From an uncultured Clostridium sp. (lineage in GTDB: Bacteria; Bacillota; Clostridia; Clostridiales; Clostridiaceae), in the NCBI RefSeq assembly GCF_934754925.1, contig NZ_CAKVJA010000011.1:1-59615 (forward strand): DNA of 59,615 bases, in the 5' to 3' direction. Below, in pieces: positions 9,013-18,008 of this stretch. The notes under the pieces are model-generated. The model was not told where the DNA came from. It made no database searches and saw nothing but the letters and a program-made list of their open reading frames with translations. The position numbers and the translations under genes were made by a program. Numbering within the stretch: position 1 is the stretch's first letter; every line of letters begins with the position of its first letter.

Positions 9013-10512
9013 TTAATCTTCTTCTAGACCAAATCTACTTAAGTATGCAAAAATACTAAAGGTTAATATTATTACAATTATATTTTTACTTAAATATAAA
9101 CCATTCAAAAATCGATTGGTAATTAAGTTAATAAGTAAATAAACTAGTATTCCTATAAGAATAAAAATTATTATATTATATATAGATAAGTTTAACTCAA
9201 TATGTTTCTTTACCTCATGTAAATTTATTATTAAACTTAGGGTAGAGGTAATAAAAATTGTTATAACGTAAGAAAAAATATTTATACTTGGTATTGCAGT
9301 AAAAAAATAAAGGCATAATATTTCAGTAACAGAAATAATTATAGAGTTTCTTAAAATAATACTTTGTCTATTTAATCCATTTAATATTCCAAACATTGTA
9401 TTAGCTACAAAGAAAATAGGTGCTGATAAAGAAGCAAGCCTAATGTATAAACCTAAATCATCTCTTTGGAAAAACATTTGTCCTAAGGAATCAGGAATTA
9501 ATTGGCATATGATTGTTGTGGCCATACCTAATAAAAAAGCAATTTTTAAAATAGTCTTAATTCTTTGCGAAGCACTATAATATTCTCCAGAGCTTATACT
9601 TTGTGATAAATCTGGTACAAGTAATGTATTTATTGAATTAACAACTATAAGTGGGAATGTTACTATAGTCAAAGCCATTCCATTAAATCTACCAATAAGA
9701 TTTAATGCAGAGCTATAATCAATACCAGAAGCCACTAGTTGTCTTGGGACAATTAATGTTGAAATAGTTGCAAATATATTTCCTAAAAAGCCGTTTAAAC
9801 ATAGAGGTAAATAAATTACTAACACATTGAAAATAAGTTGAGCTCTACTTTCTGGAATTTCGTTACTAGTAGGCATTCTTTTTTTTGTATATTTATAGTA
9901 ACAGAATAGTAATATTAAACTTTGTAATTCTCCTAAGGCCAAAGATACATAAGCTAGTGTAATTAAAGATGATAATGATTGAGCTTTAAAAACATATACT
10001 AATAAAGCAATAGTTATAATTCTCATAGCTTTTTCAGATATATCAATAATTGCAGGAACTGCAATTTTTGATGTTCCATAAAAGAAACCTTTTAATATAT
10101 TAGAAAGAGCAATAAAGATCATTGCAGGACAAGTTACTTTAATAGCATTTAATGTTCTTGCATCTTTTATACCATATTGACTTATGTATGGAGCTAGGAA
10201 AAAAACTAAAAATCCTATAATAATAGACCAAATTATGTTAAAGAAAGCAACAGAACGAATAGTTTTAAATAAATTATTATATTCTCCTTTTGAGCTATAT
10301 ATTGCAGCTCTTTGAGAAATAGCGGCAATAATACCAGCTGTCATTAAACAGATAAAAAGATTATATACAGGCATTACTAAACCATAAAGAGCAACGCCTT
10401 CAGGTCCAGCTAAATTATTTAAATACATAGAGAAAATAAAGCCAAGTATTCCAGTTGTTATATTAGCTGCTGTAAGAAAAAATGAATTTTTAAAAAATAT
10501 ATCTTTCTCCAA
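9013..10512 (-). CDS. spoVB: SpoVB-like stage V sporulation / lipid flippase protein
   Basis: 499-residue polytopic membrane protein of the MOP/MATE-like flippase superfamily. The N-terminus FLTAANITTGILGFIFSMYL, then LAGPEGVALYGLVMPVYNLFI, and the segment NILKGFFYGTSKIAVPAIID are what I associate with the clostridial SpoVB group, which acts in spore cortex synthesis. That link is from family knowledge, not tested here. The start is TTG at 10512, 10 bp after AAGGAGG; no better ATG is near. It is monocistronic and convergent with catalase. The alternative is a vegetative lipid II or teichoic acid flippase, since a paralogue lies at 5787-7391. Confidence 0.72.
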   Translation of the reverse strand: MEKDIFFKNSFFLTAANITTGILGFIFSMYLNNLAGPEGVALYGLVMPVYNLFICLMTAGIIAAISQRAAIYSSKGEYNNLFKTIRSVAFFNIIWSIIIGFLVFFLAPYISQYGIKDARTLNAIKVTCPAMIFIALSNILKGFFYGTSKIAVPAIIDISEKAMRIITIALLVYVFKAQSLSSLITLAYVSLALGELQSLILLFCYYKYTKKRMPTSNEIPESRAQLIFNVLVIYLPLCLNGFLGNIFATISTLIVPRQLVASGIDYSSALNLIGRFNGMALTIVTFPLIVVNSINTLLVPDLSQSISSGEYYSASQRIKTILKIAFLLGMATTIICQLIPDSLGQMFFQRDDLGLYIRLASLSAPIFFVANTMFGILNGLNRQSIILRNSIIISVTEILCLYFFTAIPSINIFSYVITIFITSTLSLIINLHEVKKHIELNLSIYNIIIFILIGILVYLLINLITNRFLNGLYLSKNIIVIILTFSIFAYLSRFGLEED

Positions 10513-10707
10513 ATTTAATTAGCCTCCTTAAGTAAAGTTTATAAGTCTTCTTCAAAATGAAATTTTAAGTATAAAAATTGTAGTGAATTACATTAATACT
10601 TATTCAGTAAAATAGGAGAATATGATATTAAGTAGTTATTATTTAATTATTAAGTAATATTTTATTAGAGAGAAAATATAAATAAAAATATAAAGGGGGG
10701 AGGCGTA

Positions 10708-11982
10708 ATGAGAAGATTTTTTAAATTTCTAGTATTTTCAATAATAATTGTGACTCTATCATTTGGAATTTATAAATTTAGTAATAGATATGATTTGAAT
10801 ATTATTTATAAAAATGTAGATTGGTCTATAAATACAAAGGGTTTAGAGGGAGCTGTATCTTTTGATTTTGATAAAGAAAATAATTTATACATAGCTTTTA
10901 AAAATAATATTAAGGTTATTAATAAGGAGAATAAGGAAGAGATTTTAGTTTATGATAAAACTTTAAATATATATGATATAGCTTGCTATAATAATGATAT
11001 CATAATTGCTACTGATAATAGAGTATTGTTATATGACATAAATACAGAACAATATAGAGAGTTGATTAATGATTTACCTAATAATGGTTTAAATTATAAA
11101 ACAAATATTATTTTAGATGAAGAGTATTTATATATAAGTATAGGCTCTAATACTAATTCAGGGGTTGTTGATGAAAATAATAAAAATGAAGACAAGGCAT
11201 CTTTTGAGTGGGAGGTAACTGGCATAGGATATAATAACAATTATGCATTTATGCCATTTGGAGAAAGGAGTATTGAAGGACAGAAAGTTAAAGAGAGTGT
11301 CTTGAGTAATGCGAGTATTTTAAGATATGATTTGAATAGTAATGAATTTATAACATATGCTACAGGAATTAGAAATGTTGAAGGATTAGCAGTAAATAGT
11401 ATAGGAAAACTAACAGCTATAGTTGGTGGTATGGAGGATAGTGGAGTAAGGGCTGTTAAAGATGATGTAGATTATATATATGATATAAAAGAAAGAGCTT
11501 GGTATGGATGGCCAGATTTTAGTGGAGGAGACCCAATTACATCCCCAAGATTTTCAGATGGAACTAATAAGTTATCATTTGTTATAGCTAATCATCCAAC
11601 AGAAGTTACCTTAGGACCTAGATATCAGCATGATAAAGTATCTGCTTTGAATGGATTAACTATTGATTATGAAGGAAAATGCTTTCCAAAGGATACGGTA
11701 ATATTTGCAGATAATGTGGAAAATTATATATATGTTTTAACTGAAAATGACACTTCAAAAGCAATATTAGCATTAGATAAAGAAAGTCATATAGAAAAAA
11801 TAAAATACAATGCTGCAAATATATATATATTAGATAGCAAAGGTGGTTGTTTATATAAAATATGTGGACAAGTAAATACAAGAATATTTAATTTACCAAA
11901 TGTAATCTGGATATTTATTATAATTTTTATAATGTCAATAATAATAGCCTTAATGTATAAAAGTAAAATTATAAAAAAATAA
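10708..11982 (+). CDS. Membrane-anchored sugar-dehydrogenase-like beta-propeller protein
   Basis: 424 residues with a transmembrane segment at each end (about residues 5-22 and 396-416), so the central domain is probably outside the cell. That domain resembles the glucose/sorbosone dehydrogenase propeller: RYDLNSNEFITYATGIRNVE, then GLAVNSIGKLTA, and AWYGWPDFSGGDP with SPRF. In true PQQ-dependent dehydrogenases a similar GxNYGWP segment lies near the active site. Whether PQQ is bound is unknown, and clostridia are not expected to make it. The ATG is preceded by GGGGGGAGG. It is a single gene ended by the hairpin at 11994-12031. Function unassigned. Confidence 0.7.
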   Translation: MRRFFKFLVFSIIIVTLSFGIYKFSNRYDLNIIYKNVDWSINTKGLEGAVSFDFDKENNLYIAFKNNIKVINKENKEEILVYDKTLNIYDIACYNNDIIIATDNRVLLYDINTEQYRELINDLPNNGLNYKTNIILDEEYLYISIGSNTNSGVVDENNKNEDKASFEWEVTGIGYNNNYAFMPFGERSIEGQKVKESVLSNASILRYDLNSNEFITYATGIRNVEGLAVNSIGKLTAIVGGMEDSGVRAVKDDVDYIYDIKERAWYGWPDFSGGDPITSPRFSDGTNKLSFVIANHPTEVTLGPRYQHDKVSALNGLTIDYEGKCFPKDTVIFADNVENYIYVLTENDTSKAILALDKESHIEKIKYNAANIYILDSKGGCLYKICGQVNTRIFNLPNVIWIFIIIFIMSIIIALMYKSKIIKK

Positions 11983-11993
11983 ATAGTTGTATT

Positions 11994-12031
11994 AAAAAAT
12001 ATTTTGAAACTTATTTTCAAAATATTTTTTT
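11994..12031 (+). terminator. Rho-independent terminator
   Basis: AAAAAATATTTTGAAA and TTTTCAAAATATTTTTTT pair around a short loop, ending in a T-run 12 bp after the propeller gene. The stem is A/T-rich but long. Confidence 0.75.
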
Positions 12032-12199
12032 GCATTAATATAGATAAATGATGTAATATACATGAGTAAGAATAAATACTACTAAATCTGAATACATAAT
12101 AAAAAATATGGTTTAACTTAAAATAAGTTACATAATTATATAAATATAATAGTAAAATTTATAAAGAATTAAATTTTTTATCTTAGGGGAGTGGTATTT

Positions 12200-12694
12200 A
12201 TGGGAAAAACAATTATATTAAACTTAAGTGGAATAAAATTAACAGGGGATGTATTAGACGTTGGAGAAAGCTATGGTGTAATTTATAATATTTCAAAAGA
12301 TGCTATAGATGAAGTTTCAGTAGATTTGCTGGAAGGTACAATTGATGAAAAAAATACTTATGGAGAATATGATACTTGTACAGTGTTTTTCTATTTAAGT
12401 AGCATATGGAGAGAGTCTAATAAAGTTAATTTAATTAGAGAAGCTAGTAAATTGGTTAAGGTTGGAGGAGAAATATATATATGGGATATAAATAAAGAAA
12501 TTGGTGAAGTATCAAATAATAAGGTTATGGCAGTATTGCCATCAGGAAAGACAAAGGAGTTTGAGTTTAAAAATTTAAACCCACTTTCTAAATCTAATAT
12601 AGAGGATACCAAAAGAATGTTGAGTGATATCTATGATATAAAAGAGGAAAAAGTTTGGGAGGACATTTTTTTTATAAAAGGTGAAAAAAAGTAA
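12200..12694 (+). CDS. Degenerate class I SAM methyltransferase-like protein
   Basis: 164 residues from ATG 12200, chosen because AGGGGAG lies 9 bp upstream; the GTG at 12191 abuts that site and is unlikely. The sequence keeps the outline of a Rossmann methyltransferase: a motif I-like VLDVGESYGVIYNIS, an acidic residue after the second strand, EYDTCTVFFYLSSIW in the motif IV position, and LVKVGGEIYIWDIN resembling the post-motif strand. The usual glycine-rich DxGxGxG is reduced to DVGESYG and the domain is short, so SAM binding is doubtful. It lies 21 bp before the radical SAM gene, so the two are likely co-transcribed. Confidence 0.65.
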   Translation: MGKTIILNLSGIKLTGDVLDVGESYGVIYNISKDAIDEVSVDLLEGTIDEKNTYGEYDTCTVFFYLSSIWRESNKVNLIREASKLVKVGGEIYIWDINKEIGEVSNNKVMAVLPSGKTKEFEFKNLNPLSKSNIEDTKRMLSDIYDIKEEKVWEDIFFIKGEKK

Positions 12695-12715
12695 TTAAAC
12701 GAAAGGAAGAAAAAA

Positions 12716-14392
12716 ATGAAAGTACTATTAACAGCTATAAACTCAAAGTTTATTCATAGCAATTTAGCAGTTAGATATTTAAAGGCATTTACGGAGGATA
12801 TGAATTATGAATGTCAAATAAGAGAATTCTCAATAAACGATAGAGATGAAAAAATATTAGAAGAGATAATTAAAGAAAAGGCAGATGTAGTAGCTTTTTC
12901 AACGTATATTTGGAATATAGAAATAGTAAAAAGGTTATCAAATTTAATAAAATTAGTAGATGAGAATATAAAAATTGTTTATGGTGGACCGGAAGTTTCT
13001 TATGATAGTCTAAATATATTAAAAGAACTCTCAGGTGATTATGTAATTCAGGGAGAAGGAGAAAAAACTTATAAGGAGTTTGTTGAATATTTACTTGGAG
13101 ATAGAAGTGTAAGAGGTATTAGAGGTTTGTATTTTAAAGAGAATAACCAAGTTTTTAGTAATGGAAATAGACCACTTATGAATATGGATGAAATAGTATT
13201 TCCATATAAGGAAGATGAAAACTTAGATAATAAAATAGTTTACTATGAAGCTTCTAGGGGATGCCCTTTTAATTGTAAATATTGCCTTTCTTCCACTACA
13301 CATGGAGTGAGATTCTTAAATATAGAAAGGGTAAAAAAAGAATTACAATATTTTATAGATAAAAAAGTTAAATTAGTTAAATTTGTGGATAGAACATTTA
13401 ACTGTAATTTTAAGTTTTCAATGGCTATATGGGAATTTTTAATAAATGCAGATACTAATACTCAGTTCCATTTTGAGATTTCTGCAGATATACTAAAACC
13501 ACAGGAATTAGAGTTGTTAAGAAAAGCACCAAAAGATAGATTCCAATTTGAGGTTGGTGTACAAACAACTAATGATGAAGTATTAAATAAGATAAATAGA
13601 TTTGTTAATTTTAGCGATATAAAAGAAAAGGTAATTGAGTTGCTTGAGATTAAAAATATTAAGCAACATTTAGATTTAATAGCAGGCTTACCAGGAGAAG
13701 ATATAGTATCTTTTAAAAAGTCATTTAATGATGTTTATAGTATAGGACCAGAAGAAATCCAGTTAGGGTTCTTAAAATTACTTAGAGGATCTTCTATGAG
13801 AGAAGAGGCTGAAGAGTATGGAATGAAGTATTCACCATATCCTCCATATGAAATATTACAAACTAAGGATATATCATATGATGAATTACTAATACTGAAA
13901 AAAGTAGAGAGTATGGTTGACAAATATTATAACTCTCAAAAATTTAATAACATAATAAAATATTTAATAGATAGCTTTGAGACTCCATACGATTTTTATT
14001 TAGAGTTAGGAAGGTACTTCCATAAGAAAGGATACTTTGATAGAAATATAGGAAATAGTGAGTATTATAAGGTATTTTTAGATTTTAATATGGAAATAAC
14101 AAAATTAGATAACGAAATACTACGAGACATAATAAAATATGATTATTTAACTTTTAATAAAAGAAGGGGAATGCCAGAGTTTTTAGGGAAGGGATTAGAA
14201 AAAAGAATTGAAAATGAAATTAAGGATCTTCTTAGAGAAGAATATTCATTTAGGGATTATTACATTGAGAGCTTTAATATAAATATAAATGACTTTGTAA
14301 AGAACAACTGTATAAATAAGGAAACGGCATACTTCTTATGCTCTTATGAAGGTGAAATGATAGATATAACTAAAAAAATAAAACAGAATTAA
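12716..14392 (+). CDS. B12-binding-domain radical SAM protein (DUF4080 type)
   Basis: 558 residues. The N-terminal part (about 1-130) is a cobalamin-binding-like domain: MKVLLTAINSKFIHSNLAVR, then DVVAFSTYIWNIE and YGGPEVSYD. The radical SAM core follows with the cluster-binding cysteines in SRGCPFNCKYCLSS near residue 185. FEISADILKP and FEVGVQTTNDEVLNKINR are typical of the barrel, and a C-terminal domain of about 200 residues completes the DUF4080 architecture. The substrate is unknown for this family. It follows the methyltransferase-like gene by 21 bp, which hints at a joint modification role. Confidence 0.85.
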   Translation: MKVLLTAINSKFIHSNLAVRYLKAFTEDMNYECQIREFSINDRDEKILEEIIKEKADVVAFSTYIWNIEIVKRLSNLIKLVDENIKIVYGGPEVSYDSLNILKELSGDYVIQGEGEKTYKEFVEYLLGDRSVRGIRGLYFKENNQVFSNGNRPLMNMDEIVFPYKEDENLDNKIVYYEASRGCPFNCKYCLSSTTHGVRFLNIERVKKELQYFIDKKVKLVKFVDRTFNCNFKFSMAIWEFLINADTNTQFHFEISADILKPQELELLRKAPKDRFQFEVGVQTTNDEVLNKINRFVNFSDIKEKVIELLEIKNIKQHLDLIAGLPGEDIVSFKKSFNDVYSIGPEEIQLGFLKLLRGSSMREEAEEYGMKYSPYPPYEILQTKDISYDELLILKKVESMVDKYYNSQKFNNIIKYLIDSFETPYDFYLELGRYFHKKGYFDRNIGNSEYYKVFLDFNMEITKLDNEILRDIIKYDYLTFNKRRGMPEFLGKGLEKRIENEIKDLLREEYSFRDYYIESFNININDFVKNNCINKETAYFLCSYEGEMIDITKKIKQN

Positions 14393-14491
14393 TATTATGA
14401 AAACAATATAGAAAAAAGAATATATACATCTCAATAAATGGATAATATTGTAATATTAAAATGTTGTTTAGGAAATGTTAACAAAAAAAAG

Positions 14492-14519
14492 TTGAAAAAT
14501 TGTAAAAACAGTGTATAAT
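14492..14519 (+). promoter_or_regulatory. SigA promoter of the V-ATPase operon
   Basis: TTGAAA (14492-14497) and TATAAT (14514-14519) are separated by 16 bp, 86 bp before the first ATPase gene. There is no other promoter of this quality between the radical SAM gene and ntpF. Confidence 0.75.
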
Positions 14520-14605
14520 TAAAAGGGAGATAAAAAGTAATTAATACTATATAAAGTATTAATGTTTATATTATCCAACTTGTATATAGTAAAGGTGGTG
14601 AGACT

Positions 14606-14932
14606 TTGGCATTAGAAGCAATTAATGAGATAAAGGAAGCTGAAAAAAAAGCTGACGCAATAATTTCAGATGCTAAACAAAATGCAAAAGAAATTGTTAA
14701 CAATGCAACTAAAGAAGCTGACATCAAATATGATGAAATAGTAAGTGATGCAAAAACAAAAGCTAATAACTTATTAAGTGCTGCTTTAGAAGAAGGAAAT
14801 AGCAATGCAGAGCCTATCTTAGAGATGGGGGAGAAAGAAATAGAGGCTATACGTAATATGTCTCAAGATTTAAAAGATAATGCTATTAATATAGTTGTTG
14901 AGAGGATAGTGAAGATTCATGGCAATAGTTAA
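14606..14932 (+). CDS. ntpF: V-type ATPase peripheral stalk subunit (NtpF/AhaH type)
   Basis: 108-residue, almost wholly helical coiled-coil protein rich in A, E and K (EAEKKADAIISDAKQNAKEI), with the hydrophobic heptad spacing of the peripheral stalk subunit that pairs with subunit E. The start is TTG 14606, with AAGGTGGTGAG upstream. Its stop overlaps the start of ntpI by 14 bp. First gene of the operon, matching the Enterococcus hirae order F-I-K-E-C-G-A-B-D. In the complex it forms part of the stator that stops the catalytic head from turning. Confidence 0.85.
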   Translation: MALEAINEIKEAEKKADAIISDAKQNAKEIVNNATKEADIKYDEIVSDAKTKANNLLSAALEEGNSNAEPILEMGEKEIEAIRNMSQDLKDNAINIVVERIVKIHGNS

Positions 14933-16868
14933 GATGAACAAATTCACTTTGCTTACTTTTGAATCTAAAAAGGAAGAACTTCTTCGTAGATTACAAGGAT
15001 TTTCAAATGTAGAATTTATAAATTTACAAGATGAAAATCTATTAGAAGCTAATGAAGAGTTAAAATCTCTTAATAAAGATGAAGTAGATTCAAATATTGC
15101 AAAGTACGAAGAAGATTTATCAAAGGCTAAAACTACTCTAGACTTTTTAACTAACTATATGCCTAAAAAGTCAGGATTAAAAGCATTAGAGGATGACAAG
15201 GAAACCTTAACTATTGATGAATTAGAAAATGCGGTTAAGGATATTAACTGGAATGAAATTTATTCTAAAGTTAAGGAAAAGGAAGATGAGCTTCACAGCA
15301 TAGAAAGCAAGATTACTAAGCTAGAAGGTGAAATTGAAGTTTTAACTCCATGGCAAGCCTTAGATATTTCTTTTGAAGCTCTAAACGAGCTAAATACAGT
15401 ATCAACTTTTGTTGGAAGTATTTCAAAACAATATGAAACGCAACTTAATGAAAGTTTAGATGCTGAGTATGTTGAGATTATCTCAAGAGGTAATAATGAT
15501 ATAAATATAGTAGTCGTGGCTTTAAAAGAAAGACATGATGAAGTGTTAAACATTTTAAGAGGATTTGGGTTTAGTTCATTTAAATCAGAGTTTGATGAAA
15601 TACCACAAGTGGTTATCACAAATCATGCTCATGAAATAGAAGAATTAAAATCAAAAATATTCTTCGTAAAAGAAGAAGTAGCATCTTTTGAAGAAGACTA
15701 CAAAAAAATGAAGTTAGTGTATGATTATCTTACAAACGCAGTTTTAAGATATAAGGCTTCAAATAACTTTTTAAGAACTACTAACACTGTTGCTATCCAA
15801 GGATGGTGTGAAGTAGAGAAGAATGAAGAATTACAAAGTATATGTAAAGAAGTTTTAAATGATGATTATTATATATCATTTGAAGATGTAAAAGAGGATG
15901 AAGTTGAAGCAGTTCCAGTTAAATTAAGAAATGGATTACTTAATAGAACTTTTGAATCTGTTACAGAAATGTATAGTTTACCAAAATATAATGAAGTTGA
16001 TCCAACTCCATTATTAGTACCATTTTATTTAATATTCTTTGGTATGATGGTTGCTGACGTTGGATACGGATTAGTAATGTTAATTACTGCATTCTGCGCA
16101 ATGAAATTCTTAAAATTAGATAAGAAAAATGAAGATTTTGCTAGATTCTTCTTATTCTTAAGTATACCAACAATCGTTATAGGATTAATTTATGGATCAT
16201 TCTTTGGTGATGCAGTAAAAATACCAGGACTTATAAATCCAACTGAAGATGTTAATACTCTTTTAGTTGCTTCTATAGTATTTGGTGTTATTCAGATATT
16301 ATTTGGTTTATGCATAAAAGCATATACACTTATTAAGGCAGGAAAACCAAAAGATGCCTTTTATGATGTTGGTTCATGGTTAATAACATTAATATCAATT
16401 GGTGTATTAGCTGGTTGTATAATGTTAGGATGGCCATCAATAGTTAAATATATTGCAATAGCAGCAATGATATTTGGTATGCTTGTAATAGTATTAACTG
16501 GTGGTAGAGAAGAAAAGACAAAGGGTGCTCAAATAGGTCAAGGGCTATATGCTTTATATGGAATAACAAGTTATATTGGTGATTTAGTTTCATATACAAG
16601 ACTTATGGCATTAGGACTATCAGGTGGATGTATAGCAGGAGCGTTAAACTTATTAATGAAGTCATTAACTGGTCCAGCAATAGTATTATTACCATTCGTA
16701 TTTGTGGCAGCTCATGTGTTTAACTTACTATTAGGGTTATTAGGAGCATATGTTCATACAGCAAGATTACAATATGTAGAATACTTCTCAAAATTCTACG
16801 AAGGTGGAGGAAAGGCATTTACTCCATTTAAAGCATCAGAAAAATATATGAATTTAAAGGAAAATTAG
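14919..16868 (+). CDS. ntpI: V-type ATPase membrane stator subunit I (a subunit)
   Basis: 649 residues. The first half (to about 360) is cytoplasmic and coiled-coil-rich (SKAKTTLDFL, KEKEDELHSIESKITKLEGE). The second half holds seven or eight membrane helices starting at LLVPFYLIFFGMMVADVGYG. The essential stator arginine is in GDLVSYTRLMALGLSGG, where it faces the K-ring carboxylate during ion transfer. The start ATG overlaps the previous gene by 14 bp; a second in-frame ATG at 14934 would remove only five residues. MAIVKMNKFTLL looks like the conserved beginning of this family. Confidence 0.95.
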   Translation: MAIVKMNKFTLLTFESKKEELLRRLQGFSNVEFINLQDENLLEANEELKSLNKDEVDSNIAKYEEDLSKAKTTLDFLTNYMPKKSGLKALEDDKETLTIDELENAVKDINWNEIYSKVKEKEDELHSIESKITKLEGEIEVLTPWQALDISFEALNELNTVSTFVGSISKQYETQLNESLDAEYVEIISRGNNDINIVVVALKERHDEVLNILRGFGFSSFKSEFDEIPQVVITNHAHEIEELKSKIFFVKEEVASFEEDYKKMKLVYDYLTNAVLRYKASNNFLRTTNTVAIQGWCEVEKNEELQSICKEVLNDDYYISFEDVKEDEVEAVPVKLRNGLLNRTFESVTEMYSLPKYNEVDPTPLLVPFYLIFFGMMVADVGYGLVMLITAFCAMKFLKLDKKNEDFARFFLFLSIPTIVIGLIYGSFFGDAVKIPGLINPTEDVNTLLVASIVFGVIQILFGLCIKAYTLIKAGKPKDAFYDVGSWLITLISIGVLAGCIMLGWPSIVKYIAIAAMIFGMLVIVLTGGREEKTKGAQIGQGLYALYGITSYIGDLVSYTRLMALGLSGGCIAGALNLLMKSLTGPAIVLLPFVFVAAHVFNLLLGLLGAYVHTARLQYVEYFSKFYEGGGKAFTPFKASEKYMNLKEN

Positions 16869-16881
16869 GAGGATTTAAAAA

Positions 16882-17364
16882 ATGAATACATGGATACAAT
16901 TTTTTATAGAAAATAATGGTGGATTAATATTTGCAGCTTTAGGTGTTGCATTAGCAGTTGGTTTATCAGGTATAGGTTCAGCTAAAGGTGTTGGACTAGT
17001 TGGGGAAGCAGCTTCAGGATTAGTTACAGAAGAACCAGAAAAGTTCGGTAAAGCATTAGTATTAGAATTATTACCAGGTACACAAGGTTTATACGGTTTC
17101 GTTGTTGGTTTCGTTGCTTACACTAAGATGTCTTCAGGAATGTCTTTAGAACAAGGTTTATACTTAATTGGTGCTTGTTTACCAATCGCTTTAGCAGGTT
17201 TATTCTCAGGTATAGCTCAAGGTAGAGTTGCTGCATCAGGTATTCAAATATTAGCTAAGAGACCAGAACACAATACTAAGGGAATCATCTTAGCAGCGAT
17301 GGTTGAAACTTATGCATTATTAGGATTCGTTATATCATTCATGCTAGTAAGTATGGCAATGTAA
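16882..17364 (+). CDS. ntpK: V-type ATPase membrane rotor subunit K (16-kDa proteolipid)
   Basis: 160 residues, four membrane helices in two duplicated hairpins. The ion-binding carboxylate is E142 in MVETYALLGF. The other E. hirae Na+ ligands, L61, T64, Q65 and Q110, are matched here by L64, T67, Q68 (in LLPGTQG) and Q113 (in GIAQGR), each shifted by the same three residues. I infer Na+ coupling. AGGAGG lies 12 bp before the ATG. Codon use is richer in G/C-ending codons than neighbours (TTC, GGT, ATC), as expected for a very highly translated subunit. Confidence 0.95.
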   Translation: MNTWIQFFIENNGGLIFAALGVALAVGLSGIGSAKGVGLVGEAASGLVTEEPEKFGKALVLELLPGTQGLYGFVVGFVAYTKMSSGMSLEQGLYLIGACLPIALAGLFSGIAQGRVAASGIQILAKRPEHNTKGIILAAMVETYALLGFVISFMLVSMAM

Positions 17365-17412
17365 TTAATACATGCAATAATATTAGCAATATAAAGATTG
17401 GAGATATAAGTT

Positions 17413-17997
17413 ATGTCAAATGTAAAAAATATAACTTCTAAAATCCTTAAGGATGCAGAAGCTGGAAAGGAAAATATCTTAGCTACTGCTGCTGAAGAAA
17501 AAGACAAAATTATTTCTAAAAAAGTAAGCAGTGCCAATGAAATTGCTAAAGAAATTTTAGATAAAGCTGAAGTTGAAGCAAAATCTAAAAAAGAAAGAGT
17601 AATATCTAGTGCTAAATTAAAGGTTAGAAATAACAAATTAGCAGCTAAGCAAGAAATTATTAATGAAGTTTTTGAAAAAAGCATAGATAAATTAACACAA
17701 TTATCTAAAGAAGACTTCTTAAGATTTGTAGAAAATACAATTTTATCAATGAACTTAAGTGGTAAGCAAACATTAATTTTAAATGAAACAGGATTAAAGT
17801 TTGTAGATACAACTTTTATTGAAAAATTAAATAAAAAAGTAGATGCACAAATAAGTTTAAGTGAAACTCCAGGTAAATTTAGAGGTGGTTTCATATTAGA
17901 AAATAATGGCATAGAAATAAATAGCACTTATGAAGCTTTAGTAAGCTCATTAAGAGATGAGTTAGAGTTTGAAGTAGCAAAGGTGTTATTTAATTAA
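17413..17997 (+). CDS. ntpE: V-type ATPase peripheral stalk subunit E
   Basis: 194 residues. The N-terminal half is a long charged helix (KNITSKILKDAEAGKENI onward, with repeated A/K/E). The C-terminal half is the globular domain that contacts the head (SETPGKFRGGFILENNGIEI, a family hallmark) and ends in LRDELEFEVAKVLFN. It pairs with NtpF to form the stator stalk. A 48-bp gap separates it from ntpK, and ntpC starts 11 bp later. Confidence 0.92.
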   Translation: MSNVKNITSKILKDAEAGKENILATAAEEKDKIISKKVSSANEIAKEILDKAEVEAKSKKERVISSAKLKVRNNKLAAKQEIINEVFEKSIDKLTQLSKEDFLRFVENTILSMNLSGKQTLILNETGLKFVDTTFIEKLNKKVDAQISLSETPGKFRGGFILENNGIEINSTYEALVSSLRDELEFEVAKVLFN

Positions 17998-18008
17998 GGA
18001 GGGGTAGT

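Noticed and set aside
10513..10707. SigE promoter for the propeller gene or for spoVB
   Set aside because: TAATATT occurs, but no CATAC-type -10 lies at the required spacing on either strand; matches are no better than expected in such DNA.
12036..12199. Regulatory RNA in the gap before the methyltransferase-like gene
   Set aside because: No stable hairpin or conserved motif is seen; only A/T-rich sequence with scattered TATAAT-like strings.
17310..17927. 205-codon frame on the reverse strand across ntpE
   Set aside because: It is opposite a conserved, well-translated subunit gene, has no ribosome binding site and no recognised domain; long antisense frames are common in A-rich coiled-coil genes.
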